A stretch of DNA of 64,000 bases from an uncultured Paracoccaceae bacterium (GCA_947500775.1 CANMTD010000002.1:682001-746000), one strand, 5' to 3'; shown: positions 24,969 through 35,508, numbered from the stretch's first letter. Notes: generated by a model from the sequence alone, not told the origin. Program-made: numbers and translations.

Positions 24969-26510
24969 CTACAGCCCCAGATCGCGAAACACCTGCGGCA
25001 ATTGCTCGGGGATATCCTCGGCGATCAGTCCGGGTCCGAATCTCAACGCGCATTCCACATGCAGCCAGGCGGCGGTTTCCGCCGCCCTCATCGGGGTGAG
25101 CCCGCGCGCCAGCAGCCCGGTGATGAACCCCGCCAACACGTCGCCCGATCCCGCCGTCGCCAGCCAAGGTGCTGCGCGGTCATACTGGGCCGAGTTCAGG
25201 CCGCATTCCCCCGAAGGCGCGGCAATCACCGTATCCGGCCCCTTGAACAGCACCACACACCCTGCCCGCCTGGCCGCCGCGCGCGTCGCATCGACCTTGG
25301 AAAAGGCCGGGCCTTTGGTGGGCGTGGCGTTCAGCTTTTCGGCAATGTCCGGGAACAGCCGGGCGAATTCGCCCGCGTGGGGGGTAAGGACACAGTTTTC
25401 ATGCAGCAGGCCAAACAATGCCTCTGGGTCGTCGGTGAACGCCGTCAGCGCATCGGCATCCAGCACCACCGCCCGCCCCCTGCCCGCCAGTGCCACCGGC
25501 ACCAGATCGCGCGCCCGCTCCAACCCCAGCCCCGGCCCCAGGCACAGCGCAGTGATCCGGTCGTCTTTCAGCGTTTCGGACAGGGCCGTCGCATCTTCGA
25601 CCCCGCGCAGCATGATCGCCGTCAGCTGCGCGGCATTCTCGGCCAAAGCATCGCCCGGACTGCCGACCGTCACCAGCCCCGCCCCGATCCGAAGCGCCCC
25701 CCGCGCCGCCAACCGCGCGGCACCGGTTTTTCCCAACCCGCCCGACAGGACCAAGGCATGGCCGTGGCTGTATTTATGTGCCTCTTTGGGTTTGTCAAAA
25801 TGGCTTGAAGTGCCTTCAACCAAGGTGACGACATCACCCGGCGGCACCGCCGGACAGCGCGTGCCCTCTATCCCAATGCTCTTGACCACCAGTTTGCCGG
25901 ATTCACGCGAACCGTCCGCCAAATGATGACCCAGTTTCCGTGCGTGGAAACTGACGGTCAGTTCGGCAGGAAATGCCGCGCCCAATATGCGCCCGGTATC
26001 GCTGTGCAGACCGCTTGGGATATCAATGGCGACGTCACGCCACGCAGGCCGGGCACGGATCATTTTTTGGGCGAAGTCCAGCAAAGGCCCCGTAAGCGGC
26101 CTTTCCAGACCTGTACCAAAAAGCGCATCTATGGACAGATCGGGGGCAGGCACGAAAATTTCGGCATCCGCATCCAGCGGTTTCACCGCGCCGATCTTGC
26201 CCCACCGCGCGTAATTCACCCGCGCATCGGGCGGCAGTTTGGCGGGATCGCCATAAAGAAACACCTCCACCTCCCAGCCCCACTCTTTCAGCAACCGCGC
26301 CACCACGAACCCGTCGCCGCCGTTGTTGCCGGGGCCGCACAGGACGACGGCGCGGTGGGATGTTCTGGCAAGCTCGGGCCATTCCTCGAACACGGCTTCG
26401 ACCACACCGCGCCCGGCGCGTTCCATCAGCTCCAGCCCGGTCACCTCGCCGCTGTCGATCGCCGTCCGCTCAATGGCGCGCATTTGGGCAGATGTCAGAA
26501 GTTCGGTCAT
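24969..26510 (-). CDS. nnrD: Bifunctional NAD(P)H-hydrate epimerase / ADP-dependent dehydratase
   Basis: This repair enzyme restores hydrated NAD(P)H. The 513-residue chain has an N-terminal epimerase domain (about 1-205, VVLCGPGNNGGDGFVVAR) and a C-terminal ribokinase-like dehydratase domain (about 225-500, with LTPHAGEFARLFPD and LATAGSGDVLAGFITGLL). Both domains are complete. ATG 26510 is the first start. The gene diverges from glnB. Confidence 0.95.
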   Translation of the reverse strand: MTELLTSAQMRAIERTAIDSGEVTGLELMERAGRGVVEAVFEEWPELARTSHRAVVLCGPGNNGGDGFVVARLLKEWGWEVEVFLYGDPAKLPPDARVNYARWGKIGAVKPLDADAEIFVPAPDLSIDALFGTGLERPLTGPLLDFAQKMIRARPAWRDVAIDIPSGLHSDTGRILGAAFPAELTVSFHARKLGHHLADGSRESGKLVVKSIGIEGTRCPAVPPGDVVTLVEGTSSHFDKPKEAHKYSHGHALVLSGGLGKTGAARLAARGALRIGAGLVTVGSPGDALAENAAQLTAIMLRGVEDATALSETLKDDRITALCLGPGLGLERARDLVPVALAGRGRAVVLDADALTAFTDDPEALFGLLHENCVLTPHAGEFARLFPDIAEKLNATPTKGPAFSKVDATRAAARRAGCVVLFKGPDTVIAAPSGECGLNSAQYDRAAPWLATAGSGDVLAGFITGLLARGLTPMRAAETAAWLHVECALRFGPGLIAEDIPEQLPQVFRDLGL

Positions 26511-26637
26511 TGAAACGCCTCAAAAGTTTTCATCTTGCGCAAGATCGCGGCATATTGCACATTTTTTGGGCACCACATCTGGAATCCACCGGGCCACCCT
26601 CTGGCCATCACCCTAGTCAATTGTTCCCACCCGGTGA

Positions 26638-27021
<384 letters not shown>

Positions 27022-27090
27022 ACACCTTAAACACCGGCCCGGGCCCCGCCCGGCCACCAAGGACCAATCCAAAGAGGGGAAACAGGTCAT

Positions 27091-28497
27091 ATGAGTAAAG
27101 ATACCGTTCTCAAGACCATCGCGGACGAAGAAGTCGAATATGTCGACATCCGGTTCACCGATCCGCGCGGCAAGCTGCAGCACGTCACCGTGATGGCCGA
27201 TCAGGTCGACGAAGATTTCCTGGAAGAAGGCTTCATGTTCGATGGCTCGTCCATCGCGGGCTGGAAATCCATCGACGAGTCGGACATGAAACTGATGCCC
27301 GACACCGACAGCGCCTATATGGACCCGTTCTATGCGGAAAAGACCATGTGCATCCATTGCTCGGTGGTGGAACCCGACACCGGCGAACCCTATGCCCGCG
27401 ACCCGCGCGGCACCGCCGAAAAGGCCGAGGCCTATCTGAAATCCTCGGGCATCGGCGATACGTCCTATTGGGGCCCCGAGGCCGAATTCTTCCTGTTCGA
27501 CGACGTGCGCTTCTCGGTCGAGATGAACAAGGTCTCCTATCAGGTGGACGCGCAGGACGCTTCGTGGAACACCGACGCCGAATATGAAATGGGCAACATG
27601 GGCCACCGTCCCGGCATCAAGGGCGGCTATTTCCCCGTGAACCCGATCGACGACGCCCAGGACCTGCGCAGCGAGATGCTGTCGACCATGAAACGCATGG
27701 GCATGAAGGTCGACAAGCACCACCACGAGGTGGCGTCGTGCCAGCACGAACTGGGCCTGATCTTCGGATCGCTGACCCATCAGGCGGATGAGCTGCAGAA
27801 ATACAAATACGTGATCCACAACGTGGCCCACGCCTATGGCAAAACCGCGACCTTCATGCCGAAACCGATCTCGGGCGACAACGGCACCGGCATGCATGTG
27901 AACATGTCGATCTGGAAAGACGGCAAACCGCTGTTCGCGGGCGACAAATACGCCGATCTGTCGGACGAGGCGCTGTGGTTCATCGGCGGCATCCTGAAGC
28001 ACGCCAAAACGCTGAACGCCTTCACCAACCCGGCGACCAACAGCTACAAGCGCCTGATCCCGGGCTTCGAGGCCCCCGTTCTGCGCGCCTATTCGGCCCG
28101 CAACCGGTCGGGCTGCGTGCGGATCCCCTGGGCGGAATCGCCCAAGGCAAAACGGGTCGAGGCACGTTTCCCCGATCCCGCCGCGAACCCCTACCTGTGC
28201 TTTGCCGCCCTGCTGATGGCCGGTCTGGACGGGATCAAGAACAAGATCGACCCGGGCGAAGCCTCGGACAAGGATCTGTACGATCTGCCCCCAGAAGAGC
28301 TGGCCGGCATCCCCACCGTCTGCGCATCGCTGCGCGAAGCGCTGGAAGCGCTGGAAGCGGATCACGACTTCCTGCTGGCAGGCGACGTGTTCACCAAGGA
28401 CCAGATCGAGGGTTACGCCGAGCTGAAGTGGGAAGAGGTTTACGCCTTCGAACACACGCCGCACCCGATCGAATACAAACTGTACTACAGCTGCTGA
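27091..28497 (+). CDS. glnA: Glutamine synthetase type I
   Basis: GlnA joins ammonium and glutamate. The 468-residue protein shows [17 protein letters not shown], the [19 protein letters not shown]-binding block, [10 protein letters not shown] and the adenylylation region [10 protein letters not shown] (Tyr near residue 397), so its activity should be regulated by reversible adenylylation. GAGGGG precedes ATG 27091. It is cotranscribed with glnB and followed by an intrinsic terminator. Confidence 0.98.
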   Translation: MSKDTVLKTIADEEVEYVDIRFTDPRGKLQHVTVMADQVDEDFLEEGFMFDGSSIAGWKSIDESDMKLMPDTDSAYMDPFYAEKTMCIHCSVVEPDTGEPYARDPRGTAEKAEAYLKSSGIGDTSYWGPEAEFFLFDDVRFSVEMNKVSYQVDAQDASWNTDAEYEMGNMGHRPGIKGGYFPVNPIDDAQDLRSEMLSTMKRMGMKVDKHHHEVASCQHELGLIFGSLTHQADELQKYKYVIHNVAHAYGKTATFMPKPISGDNGTGMHVNMSIWKDGKPLFAGDKYADLSDEALWFIGGILKHAKTLNAFTNPATNSYKRLIPGFEAPVLRAYSARNRSGCVRIPWAESPKAKRVEARFPDPAANPYLCFAALLMAGLDGIKNKIDPGEASDKDLYDLPPEELAGIPTVCASLREALEALEADHDFLLAGDVFTKDQIEGYAELKWEEVYAFEHTPHPIEYKLYYSC

Positions 28498-28521
28498 TCA
28501 CCAGCAGTTCCGACAGATGGA

Positions 28522-28550
28522 CAAGGGCGCCCTTTGCGGCGCCCTTGTTC
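28522..28550 (+). terminator. Intrinsic terminator of glnBA
   Basis: CAAGGGCGCC (28522-28531), loop CTTTGC, GGCGCCCTTG (28538-28547), then TTCG. A perfect 10-bp stem 24 bases past the glnA stop; the T-run is short. Confidence 0.8.
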
Positions 28551-28801
28551 GTTTCGGCGAAGTTTTGCCGACAATAATGGGGTATTGTTTCGAAATTATG
28601 CGCGAAACTGGCGCAAAATCGCTACTATCGTTTCTATTTTTAATAAAATTTGACCAATATGGGCAAAATTGAAATCAATATGGCAACAACCGCGTCATTG
28701 TGGCGAGCCAGTCAAGAAAGCCCGTGAATTCGGCCCTATTGTCTCCACATTCTCCAAGCAAACTCTCTCTGGCGGAAGGATTCCGCAAGGTGGAGATGGA
28801 A
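28551..28801 (+). other. AT-rich intergenic region upstream of the unknown membrane protein
   Basis: This stretch between glnA and the next gene is clearly AT-richer than the rest of the window (runs like TTTTTAATAAAATTTG near 28637-28652) and likely carries the promoter of the next gene. I could not assign a unique -35/-10 pair or an RNA structure. Confidence 0.4.
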
Positions 28802-29818
28802 ATGTCAGAAAAAACGAGCAGTACAAAGGCAACCCTCCTGTTTGACGCCGCCCAGGACATCGACTTTGTCGAGGTCGTCAAACATCTGAAACGTCCGTTC
28901 CGTAACATCGCTTTGGAATTCAGCGATGTTGAGGTGGATCAGGAGGATTTCGCGCTGTTTAGCAGCGATCGGATGACCATGCGTATCGCGCGCGGCCAGA
29001 CGGTTGTGCCCCGCGCAACGCTTGAAACGGCCAAACGCCCTGATAACCAGGACACCGATCTGAGCGACCGGATACAGGATTTCGAACACACGCTGTCGAT
29101 CACCCTGTCGGACGGTCCCGAAGGCTGTGTCGCGGATCGGGTCCGGCTTGCGGCCTGTTATCATGTCGTGCGGCACCTGTTGCGCGAATATGATGTGTCG
29201 CTTGTGCATTGGCACCACACCGGCATGTTGTTCACCACCGATGAATTCGAAAATCCGGTGGATATGCAGGCCAAGGTCCGCCCGCGCCGGCCGGTCGCCG
29301 CCACGAAAACCTCCGCGCGCCGCACGGCCCGCCCCAATGCCTCCGGGCCCATGGGCAAAGGCCGTTTCGCCGAAGGCCATATGCAGGTGTCGCAAAACCA
29401 CACCCGTCTGGACGAAAGCTTTGCCCAGGCCGTGGCCCCCCTGCCCGAACCCGAAATCGTCCCGAACGACGCCGGCACCGCCGAAAAATCGTGGAAGGAT
29501 ATCTTTCCCACGCTGGAGCCGAACGAAGAAGGGCTGCGCCGGTCGCGGCTGGCGATCTTTGCCAGCGACCTGATCGAAATCGAAGAGGTCAAGCTTGAGG
29601 CGCCCAAGGACCCCGTCGGCGCGCTTGAACAGCTTTCGGTCTATACCATGACGCTGACGCTGATGGTTCTGGCCTTCCCGGTTGGCTTTGGCATGCTGAT
29701 CTATAATATTCTGGGCGGCGAAAGCCTGAACATGACGGCCCGGGCGATGTCTCTGACTGGCATTGTCACGGCGATGAACATGATCGGATTCGCCCCCCAG
29801 CTTGCCGCATTCGTCTGA
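28802..29818 (+). CDS. Unrecognised protein with two C-terminal transmembrane helices
   Basis: The 338-residue protein has a soluble N-terminal part (about 1-155; ATLLFDAAQDIDFVEVVKHL, then RLAACYHVVRHLLREYDVSL), a Pro/Ala/Arg-rich linker (about 165-260), an acidic region (about 225-275) and two hydrophobic helices near the C-terminus (about 285-307 and 315-336). Cytosolic head with a membrane tail is thus the likely layout. ATG 28802 has GGAG six bases upstream. I do not recognise a family. It stands alone between two terminators. Confidence 0.75.
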   Translation: MSEKTSSTKATLLFDAAQDIDFVEVVKHLKRPFRNIALEFSDVEVDQEDFALFSSDRMTMRIARGQTVVPRATLETAKRPDNQDTDLSDRIQDFEHTLSITLSDGPEGCVADRVRLAACYHVVRHLLREYDVSLVHWHHTGMLFTTDEFENPVDMQAKVRPRRPVAATKTSARRTARPNASGPMGKGRFAEGHMQVSQNHTRLDESFAQAVAPLPEPEIVPNDAGTAEKSWKDIFPTLEPNEEGLRRSRLAIFASDLIEIEEVKLEAPKDPVGALEQLSVYTMTLTLMVLAFPVGFGMLIYNILGGESLNMTARAMSLTGIVTAMNMIGFAPQLAAFV

Positions 29819-29841
29819 TCCAAGACGGATCATCGCCCTTG

Positions 29842-29877
29842 AAAGCGGTTCCTGTGCTCTGGCAGGGACCGCTTTTT
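29842..29877 (+). terminator. Intrinsic terminator
   Basis: AAAGCGGTTCCTG (29842-29854) pairs with CAGGGACCGCTTT (29863-29875, one T-G pair) and runs into TTTTT. It ends the preceding membrane-protein gene. Confidence 0.92.
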
Positions 29878-30043
29878 CATGGGCGCCGCCGCGCGCAGGA
29901 AATCGCGGCCCGGTCTACGCAACGCATCTGGCGATCATGCGTCTTGAAGAACCTGGCAGAAGATAAGGCTTTTGCCCGGATACGCCCCGTCGCGGATCCT
30001 TTCCCAGTTGCAGAGGGGCCAATCCGAACGCAAGATGTAAGCG

Positions 30044-30829
30044 ATGGATTCTGCACCTTCAATTCTCGTTTTCACCGATCTTGATGGCACATTGATTGCG
30101 CATGAAAGCTATAGCTGGGATGCCGCACGACCGGCCCTTGGCGCGCTGCGCAGAATCGGAGCAGGCATCGTAATGGCAAGCAGCAAGACCGCGCCGGAAA
30201 TCGTCGCGCTGCGGCGCAGCCTTGATCTGACAGAATGGCCTGCAATCGTCGAAAATGGCGCGGGGGTTCTCGCGCCTGACAGCACCGAGGCGGCAAAAGA
30301 CGACCAATACAGTGCGCTGCGTGCGATCCTGACCAAAATCCCCGCGCGGCTGCGCGACAGCTACCGTGGGTTTGGGGATATGGATGTTCATGAGATCGCC
30401 AAAATCACAGGTCTTTCCCGCGACGCCGCCGCGCTTGCCGCGCAACGCGCCTTTTCCGAGCCGGGGCTTTGGTCCGGCAACGCCCAGGACCTTGCCGAAT
30501 TTTTACAGATACTGGCCCGGCACGGCGTGACCGCGCGCGAAGGCGGCCGGTTTTTAACCCTGTCGTTCGGGCAAACCAAAGCCGACCGGATGGCCGAGAT
30601 TATCGCCCAGTACCGGCCGCGCCACACCGTGGCATTGGGCGATGCCCCCAATGACGTCGAAATGCTAAATGTCGCAGAATGCGGAGTCATTGTAGCCAAC
30701 CCGCATCGTGACCCACTACCCTGTCTAGAGGGCGAAAAAGCGGGCCGTATTACCCGCACGGAACTGGCCGGACCTGAGGGCTGGAATAAGGCGATGCTTG
30801 ATCTCATTGCGCGCCTTGAACTTGAATAA
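30044..30829 (+). CDS. HAD-IIB phosphatase, mannosyl/glucosyl-3-phosphoglycerate phosphatase type
   Basis: The 261-residue HAD hydrolase has motif I FTDLDGTLI (Asp 12, Asp 14), motif II at VMASSKTAPEI, and motif IV ALGDAPNDVEML, in the arrangement of the MpgP/YedP subfamily. Next to a glucosyl-3-phosphoglycerate synthase gene (12 bases downstream), it most likely dephosphorylates glucosyl-3-phosphoglycerate to glucosylglycerate, a compatible solute; mannosyl-3-phosphoglycerate is the alternative substrate. Substrate choice cannot be read from the sequence alone. Confidence 0.85.
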   Translation: MDSAPSILVFTDLDGTLIAHESYSWDAARPALGALRRIGAGIVMASSKTAPEIVALRRSLDLTEWPAIVENGAGVLAPDSTEAAKDDQYSALRAILTKIPARLRDSYRGFGDMDVHEIAKITGLSRDAAALAAQRAFSEPGLWSGNAQDLAEFLQILARHGVTAREGGRFLTLSFGQTKADRMAEIIAQYRPRHTVALGDAPNDVEMLNVAECGVIVANPHRDPLPCLEGEKAGRITRTELAGPEGWNKAMLDLIARLELE

Positions 30830-30841
30830 GGGAGAAGACGA

Positions 30842-32062
30842 ATGGCCGATTTTCATCAAAACGGGAATATTGCGACGCTTCATAATCTTCGGACGCGACC
30901 GCTTGATGAAATGACTTACGAGCTTGAGACCTTTGCCCAGACCCGCAAAATGTCGCTGATCCTGCCCTGTCTGTATTCAGAGCTGGAAACAGACGCGATG
31001 CCCAATATCCTTGCCGAACTGTCAAAGGTCACCTACCTGCACCGGATCATTATCGGGCTGGACCGGGCGAACGAAGCACAGTTTCGTCACGCAAAGGAAT
31101 TTTTCAAAGGGCTGAACCAGAACCACATCGTGATCTGGAACGACAGCCCCCGCATGCTTGCGCTTGGGGCGCAGCTGGAAGAAATGGGTCTGGCCCCCGC
31201 AGAACAGGGCAAGGGCAAAAACGTCTGGTCCGCCCTGGGGTATTTGATCGGCTGTCAGGACAGTTCGGTCATGGCGATCCACGATTGCGATATCGTGACC
31301 TATACCAACGAAATGCTGGCCCGCCTGATCTATCCGGTGGCCAACCCCAATTTCCCCTATCAGGTTGCCAAAGGGTATTATGCGCGGATCGGTCAGGGCA
31401 ATCTGAATGGCCGCGTGACACGGTTGCTGGTCAGCCCCCTGCTGATCGCGCTGAAACGTGTTGTCGGCGACCGCGACTATATCGATTACCTGCGCAGCTT
31501 TCGCTATCCGCTGTCGGGGGAATTCGCGATGCGCACGGCGATCCTGCCGGATTTGCGGATACCGTCGGATTGGGGGCTTGAGATTGGCGTTCTGTCCGAG
31601 GCATGGCGCAATCTGGCCCCCAAGGCGGTCTGTCAGGTCGAGATTTCCGACGCCTATGATCACAAACATCAGGATCTCAGCGCCGAAGACGCCAACATGG
31701 GTCTCAGCCGCATGTCGACGGATATCTGCAAGGCGGTGTTTCGCAAACTCGCCGCGGATGGGACGATCTTCACATCCAATGTGTTCCGGACATTGAAAGC
31801 GACCTACTATCGCAGCGCGCTGGACCTGCTGGAAGCCTATTATAACGATGCAAAAATGAACGGGCTGACGATTGATCGCCACAAGGAAGAGCGCGCAATC
31901 GAACTGTTTGCCGAAAACATCATGCGGGCCGGGCAGTTCTTTTTGGACAACCCGCATGAGACGCCGTTCATACCGACATGGAACCGTGTCCATTCCGCCG
32001 CTCCGGGGTTTCTTGCCGCCCTGCACGCGGCGGCGGCCGCTGACGAAGCCGAGTTCGTCTAG
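30842..32062 (+). CDS. gpgS: Glucosyl-3-phosphoglycerate synthase (GT81-like)
   Basis: The 406-residue protein is a GT-A fold enzyme with LILPCLYSELETDAMPNIL, the sugar-nucleotide loop GKGKNVW (about 123-129) and the metal-binding AIHDCDIV (Asp 148, Asp 150), matching bacterial and archaeal GpgS enzymes, which transfer glucose from NDP-glucose to 3-phosphoglycerate. It follows the phosphatase by 12 bases with GGGAGAAG as RBS, so the two form a biosynthetic pair. A mannosyl-transferring relative is possible but less likely because GT78 synthases look different. Confidence 0.82.
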   Translation: MADFHQNGNIATLHNLRTRPLDEMTYELETFAQTRKMSLILPCLYSELETDAMPNILAELSKVTYLHRIIIGLDRANEAQFRHAKEFFKGLNQNHIVIWNDSPRMLALGAQLEEMGLAPAEQGKGKNVWSALGYLIGCQDSSVMAIHDCDIVTYTNEMLARLIYPVANPNFPYQVAKGYYARIGQGNLNGRVTRLLVSPLLIALKRVVGDRDYIDYLRSFRYPLSGEFAMRTAILPDLRIPSDWGLEIGVLSEAWRNLAPKAVCQVEISDAYDHKHQDLSAEDANMGLSRMSTDICKAVFRKLAADGTIFTSNVFRTLKATYYRSALDLLEAYYNDAKMNGLTIDRHKEERAIELFAENIMRAGQFFLDNPHETPFIPTWNRVHSAAPGFLAALHAAAAADEAEFV

Positions 32063-32075
32063 GCAGGTGATATGC

Positions 32076-32137
32076 GAACGGGCTGAAAGCATCAGAAGAC
32101 AGGCCCGAGCTTTCAGCAAACGGCCCGTCTTTTCTGC
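32076..32137 (+). terminator. Stem-loop after gpgS (likely terminator)
   Basis: GCTGAAAGC (32082-32090) pairs perfectly with GCTTTCAGC (32109-32117); an outer ACGGGC / GCCCGT pair extends it with a bulge, and CTTTTCTG follows. It lies between the convergent gpgS and SulP genes. Confidence 0.55.
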
Positions 32138-32164
32138 GCCGGTCATACCTTGTGCAGAACTGCG

Positions 32165-33430
32165 CTATCGATCGGGCGGGGTCCAGTCTTTCTCCATGCC
32201 CGCATTGTGCCGGCGTAACCGTAAGGCAAGACCAATAGAGACCCCGACACCAATGGCGACGGTCAGGTCCGCAAAGACGGTCAGAACCAGCGTAAGAACC
32301 AGCAGAACCCGGTCAGACATGCGTGCTTGCATATAGCCGCGCCACTTGTGCGGCTCGCTCATGTTCCACGCCGTCAGGATAAGCAGCCCGGCAAGCGCAG
32401 GCATGGCAAGATACCCGGCAAGGGGCGCAGCCACCAGCATGACCAGCAGAATGGTCAGCGCGTGAACGATACCGGCAACGGGCGTTTTCCCGCCAGCGCG
32501 CACATTGGTCGCCGTGCGGGCAATCGCCCCGGTTGCCGGAAGACCACCAAACAAGGCCGATCCAATATTGGCAAACCCCTGCGCCAGAACTTCGGCGTTC
32601 GGCCTGTGATGACCGCCGATCATCCTGTCTGCAACCATTGCAGACAGCAGCGATTCAATGCTTGCCAGAAACGCGATAACAAAGGCCGAGGGCAGCAATT
32701 CAACGACCCGCGACACGCTGATATCGGGAAATGCGGGAACGGGCAGCGTGCTTGGCAAGGCCCCGAACCGGGAGAAAATCGTATCAACGGGCAGTGCGGC
32801 CCAGGCAACAATGGCCGAGGTCAAACCGACAGCGACAATCAACCCCGGAAATTTGGGCGCCAGTCGTCGCAGCCCGGTGATAAGCACCATCGTCGCAAGC
32901 CCGATTCCAAGCGCGCCGATACTCATGGTATCCCGTGCACCCCAAAGCGCCTTGATTTTTGCGATGAACTCTGCCGGAACCTGTCCGGCCGACAAGCCGA
33001 AAAGATCCTTGATCTGGCTTGTCGCGATGATGATGCCAATACCGATGGTGAAGCCGTTGATCACCGACTCCGGCACAAAAGCGACAAGATTGCCTGCCCG
33101 CAGATATCCCGCGATCAACATGATGATCCCGGCCATGAACGTCGCAAGGACAAGCCCATCATACCCATGTTCGGCGATGACCCCGAAAACGACGACGATG
33201 AACGCGCCTGTCGGCCCGCCGATCTGCACGCGGCTGCCCCCAAGAAACGAGATCAGAAAGCCCGCGACGATTGCAGTCACCAGCCCTTTTTCCGGCCCCG
33301 CGCCCGAGGCAATGGCGATTGCCAGGCTCAAGGGCAACGCGACCATCGCCACAGTCATTCCCGCGATCAGGTCGCTGGTGAACTGCCCGCGGTCATAGGT
33401 TGCCAGTGTTGTCAGAATCTTTGGCTTCAT
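32165..33430 (-). CDS. SulP family anion transporter without STAS domain
   Basis: The 421-residue protein has about 10-12 transmembrane segments and SulP signatures (DLIAGMTVAMVALPLSLAIA, QIGGPTGAFIVVVFGVIA, GGLPATGAIARTATNVRAG). SulP proteins move sulfate, bicarbonate or other anions. Most carry a cytosolic STAS domain; here the chain ends about 15 residues after the last helix, so it is a short form. ATG 33430 gives the family N-terminus. It lies between the glucosylglycerate synthesis genes and the phosphorylase on the opposite strand; the substrate is unknown. Confidence 0.88.
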   Translation of the reverse strand: MKPKILTTLATYDRGQFTSDLIAGMTVAMVALPLSLAIAIASGAGPEKGLVTAIVAGFLISFLGGSRVQIGGPTGAFIVVVFGVIAEHGYDGLVLATFMAGIIMLIAGYLRAGNLVAFVPESVINGFTIGIGIIIATSQIKDLFGLSAGQVPAEFIAKIKALWGARDTMSIGALGIGLATMVLITGLRRLAPKFPGLIVAVGLTSAIVAWAALPVDTIFSRFGALPSTLPVPAFPDISVSRVVELLPSAFVIAFLASIESLLSAMVADRMIGGHHRPNAEVLAQGFANIGSALFGGLPATGAIARTATNVRAGGKTPVAGIVHALTILLVMLVAAPLAGYLAMPALAGLLILTAWNMSEPHKWRGYMQARMSDRVLLVLTLVLTVFADLTVAIGVGVSIGLALRLRRHNAGMEKDWTPPDR

Positions 33431-33556
33431 GAAATGAAACACTGCCCTCGATATGGTAAATTCAACCAGCCAAGACAGACATCTGGTAATCACGCTATGG
33501 CAGGTTCATTCGCATTTGGAACCTTCTGCACGACCAAATCAAGCCACATCCCGCCC

Positions 33557-35305
33557 CTAGCTGTGGTTGGTGATCCAGCGGCATTGATATGGGGCCAGGG
33601 TAATGTCGTCGGCGCTGGCGGGGATGGCGTCGCCCGATAGCAGGTCGATCCAGGTTTCGTCGTGGATCATGTTTATGCTGGCGGCGGAAATTGTGATCGC
33701 GGCGTCACTGATATTGTGCAGCGCAAAGATCGACTGGCGGCGGTTAAGGCTTTGGCGCCAGACGCCAAACACCCGATCATCGTCGGTATTGAACGTAAAC
33801 TGCGTTGCGTTGGGGTGGAACGCCGGCTGACGTTTGCGAATCTGCAATCGGTCTGACAGCGCCGCCATGACGCGGGCCTGAGGGCTGTCAGGATCGGCCA
33901 GCAATCTACGCAACGTCGGATAGTCCCAGCGGTGGCGGTTGATGCCCCGGTTCAGTCCGCGATGTTCCACCTGCGCATGATCATTTGGCGTGGCCAGAAG
34001 CGAATGGATATAGAAGGCCGGAATGCCCTCAAGCGACATCACGATGGTCTGAGAACAGATGAACCGTTCGAAATGATAGGCGTCGGCGCCTTTGAACGTG
34101 CGGCTCATCGCCTCGTAAAAGGTGGTGTTCAGCTCATAGGGGGACTGGCCGCCATCGGGCAGCGTCCGCATCGACACCAGCCCGCCAAGGTCCTTGACGG
34201 TTTCAATCACGCGCTGCTTTTCATCCTCGGGCAACAGCCCTTCGGCGGGACGCATCCCGATCCCGTCATGGCTGGCGGTGAAATTCAGATAGGCGCACCC
34301 CATCGGCGCCGGGGGCATCCCGCGTTGCCAGCGGCGCAGATGCTGCGCAGACCCCGACATCATCGCATGCAGGATCAGCGGCGGCAGCGGGAAATTATAG
34401 ATCGCATGCGCCTCGTCGCCCTTGCCGAAATAGCTTAGGTTTTCGGCCTTCGGCACGTTTGTCTCGGTCAGCAGGATGATCTTTTCCGAGGCATAGTCGC
34501 ACAGGGTCCGCATCAATTTGATGATCGCATGGGTCTGTGGCAGGTGGATAGAGGGCGATCCGACCTCTTTCCACAGGAACGCCACCGCATCCAGACGGAT
34601 GATTTCGACGCCATTGTCCACATGCAGCCGGATGATCCGCAGAAATTCCAGCAAGACCTCTGGGTTGCGGAAATCCAGATCGATCTGGTCGTGGCTGAAG
34701 GTACACCAGACATGACGCCGCCCCTGCGCCGTTTCGACCTCTTTCAACAAGGGTGTCGTGCGCGGGCGGACAACGTCGCTCAGGTCATCATCGGGAGAGG
34801 CTTCAAAGAAGAACTTGTCATAGGGCGCCTGCCCTTGACGATAGGCGTTGAACCAGCTGCCCTGGCTGGACACATGGTTCAGCACCAGGTCTGACATCAG
34901 TTTGAATTCACCCGCGATCCGCCGGATATCGGCCCAGTCCCCCAACTGCGGATTGACCACGCGAAAATCGGACACCGCAAACCCGTCGTCCGACGTATAG
35001 GGAAAAAATGGCAGGATATGCACGCCGTTCAATGTGCCCTTGAGATATCGCAACAGAAAATCATTCAGCAAATCCAGAGGCTTATAGACGCCGTCAACGA
35101 TGGAGTTGCCATAGGTGATCAGCAGGGCATCGTGTTCTGACCACAGGGTGTTGCCCGGCACACGCCCGCGCTTGCGCCGGGTTGTATGCTCGGGCCAGAA
35201 GGCATCGATGATAAGGCTGGACAGAATATCAGCATCTAGATCGGGATAAATCTCTTGGACAAGCCGGGCGAGCCTGTCGCTAAATGACTGTGATTGTTCT
35301 TTCAT
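33557..35305 (-). CDS. GH13_18 sucrose phosphorylase-like enzyme, probable glucosylglycerate phosphorylase
   Basis: The 582-residue (beta/alpha)8 enzyme has the GH13 set: LSDLVLNH-like region I, nucleophile Asp 239 in IIRLDAVAF, acid/base Glu 281 in LLTETNVP and the transition-state Asp in TASHDGIGM. It belongs to the sucrose-phosphorylase-like subfamily GH13_18, whose members act on sucrose, sucrose-6'-phosphate or glucosylglycerate. Its neighbourhood (gpgS and a matching phosphatase) makes glucosylglycerate phosphorolysis the best guess: it would recover glucose-1-phosphate and glycerate when osmotic stress ends. ATG 35305 is preferred to 35323. Confidence 0.8.
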   Translation of the reverse strand: MKEQSQSFSDRLARLVQEIYPDLDADILSSLIIDAFWPEHTTRRKRGRVPGNTLWSEHDALLITYGNSIVDGVYKPLDLLNDFLLRYLKGTLNGVHILPFFPYTSDDGFAVSDFRVVNPQLGDWADIRRIAGEFKLMSDLVLNHVSSQGSWFNAYRQGQAPYDKFFFEASPDDDLSDVVRPRTTPLLKEVETAQGRRHVWCTFSHDQIDLDFRNPEVLLEFLRIIRLHVDNGVEIIRLDAVAFLWKEVGSPSIHLPQTHAIIKLMRTLCDYASEKIILLTETNVPKAENLSYFGKGDEAHAIYNFPLPPLILHAMMSGSAQHLRRWQRGMPPAPMGCAYLNFTASHDGIGMRPAEGLLPEDEKQRVIETVKDLGGLVSMRTLPDGGQSPYELNTTFYEAMSRTFKGADAYHFERFICSQTIVMSLEGIPAFYIHSLLATPNDHAQVEHRGLNRGINRHRWDYPTLRRLLADPDSPQARVMAALSDRLQIRKRQPAFHPNATQFTFNTDDDRVFGVWRQSLNRRQSIFALHNISDAAITISAASINMIHDETWIDLLSGDAIPASADDITLAPYQCRWITNHS

Positions 35306-35508
35306 TAACCGTAGAGCTCGCAATCAGATATTGGACCTAAGAGGCACGTAACAAGGCGATCAGAAACGGGTCCGCTCCGCACCGGTCAGACCGGCAGAAC
35401 GCCCCGCATCATGCATGTTATCTGGATATACTCCTCAAACTTAAGCAAAAAGTTTGAAATGCTGAAATTATGAGCGGCTTGAAAACAATCTGTGGTCTTC
35501 GCGCGCGA

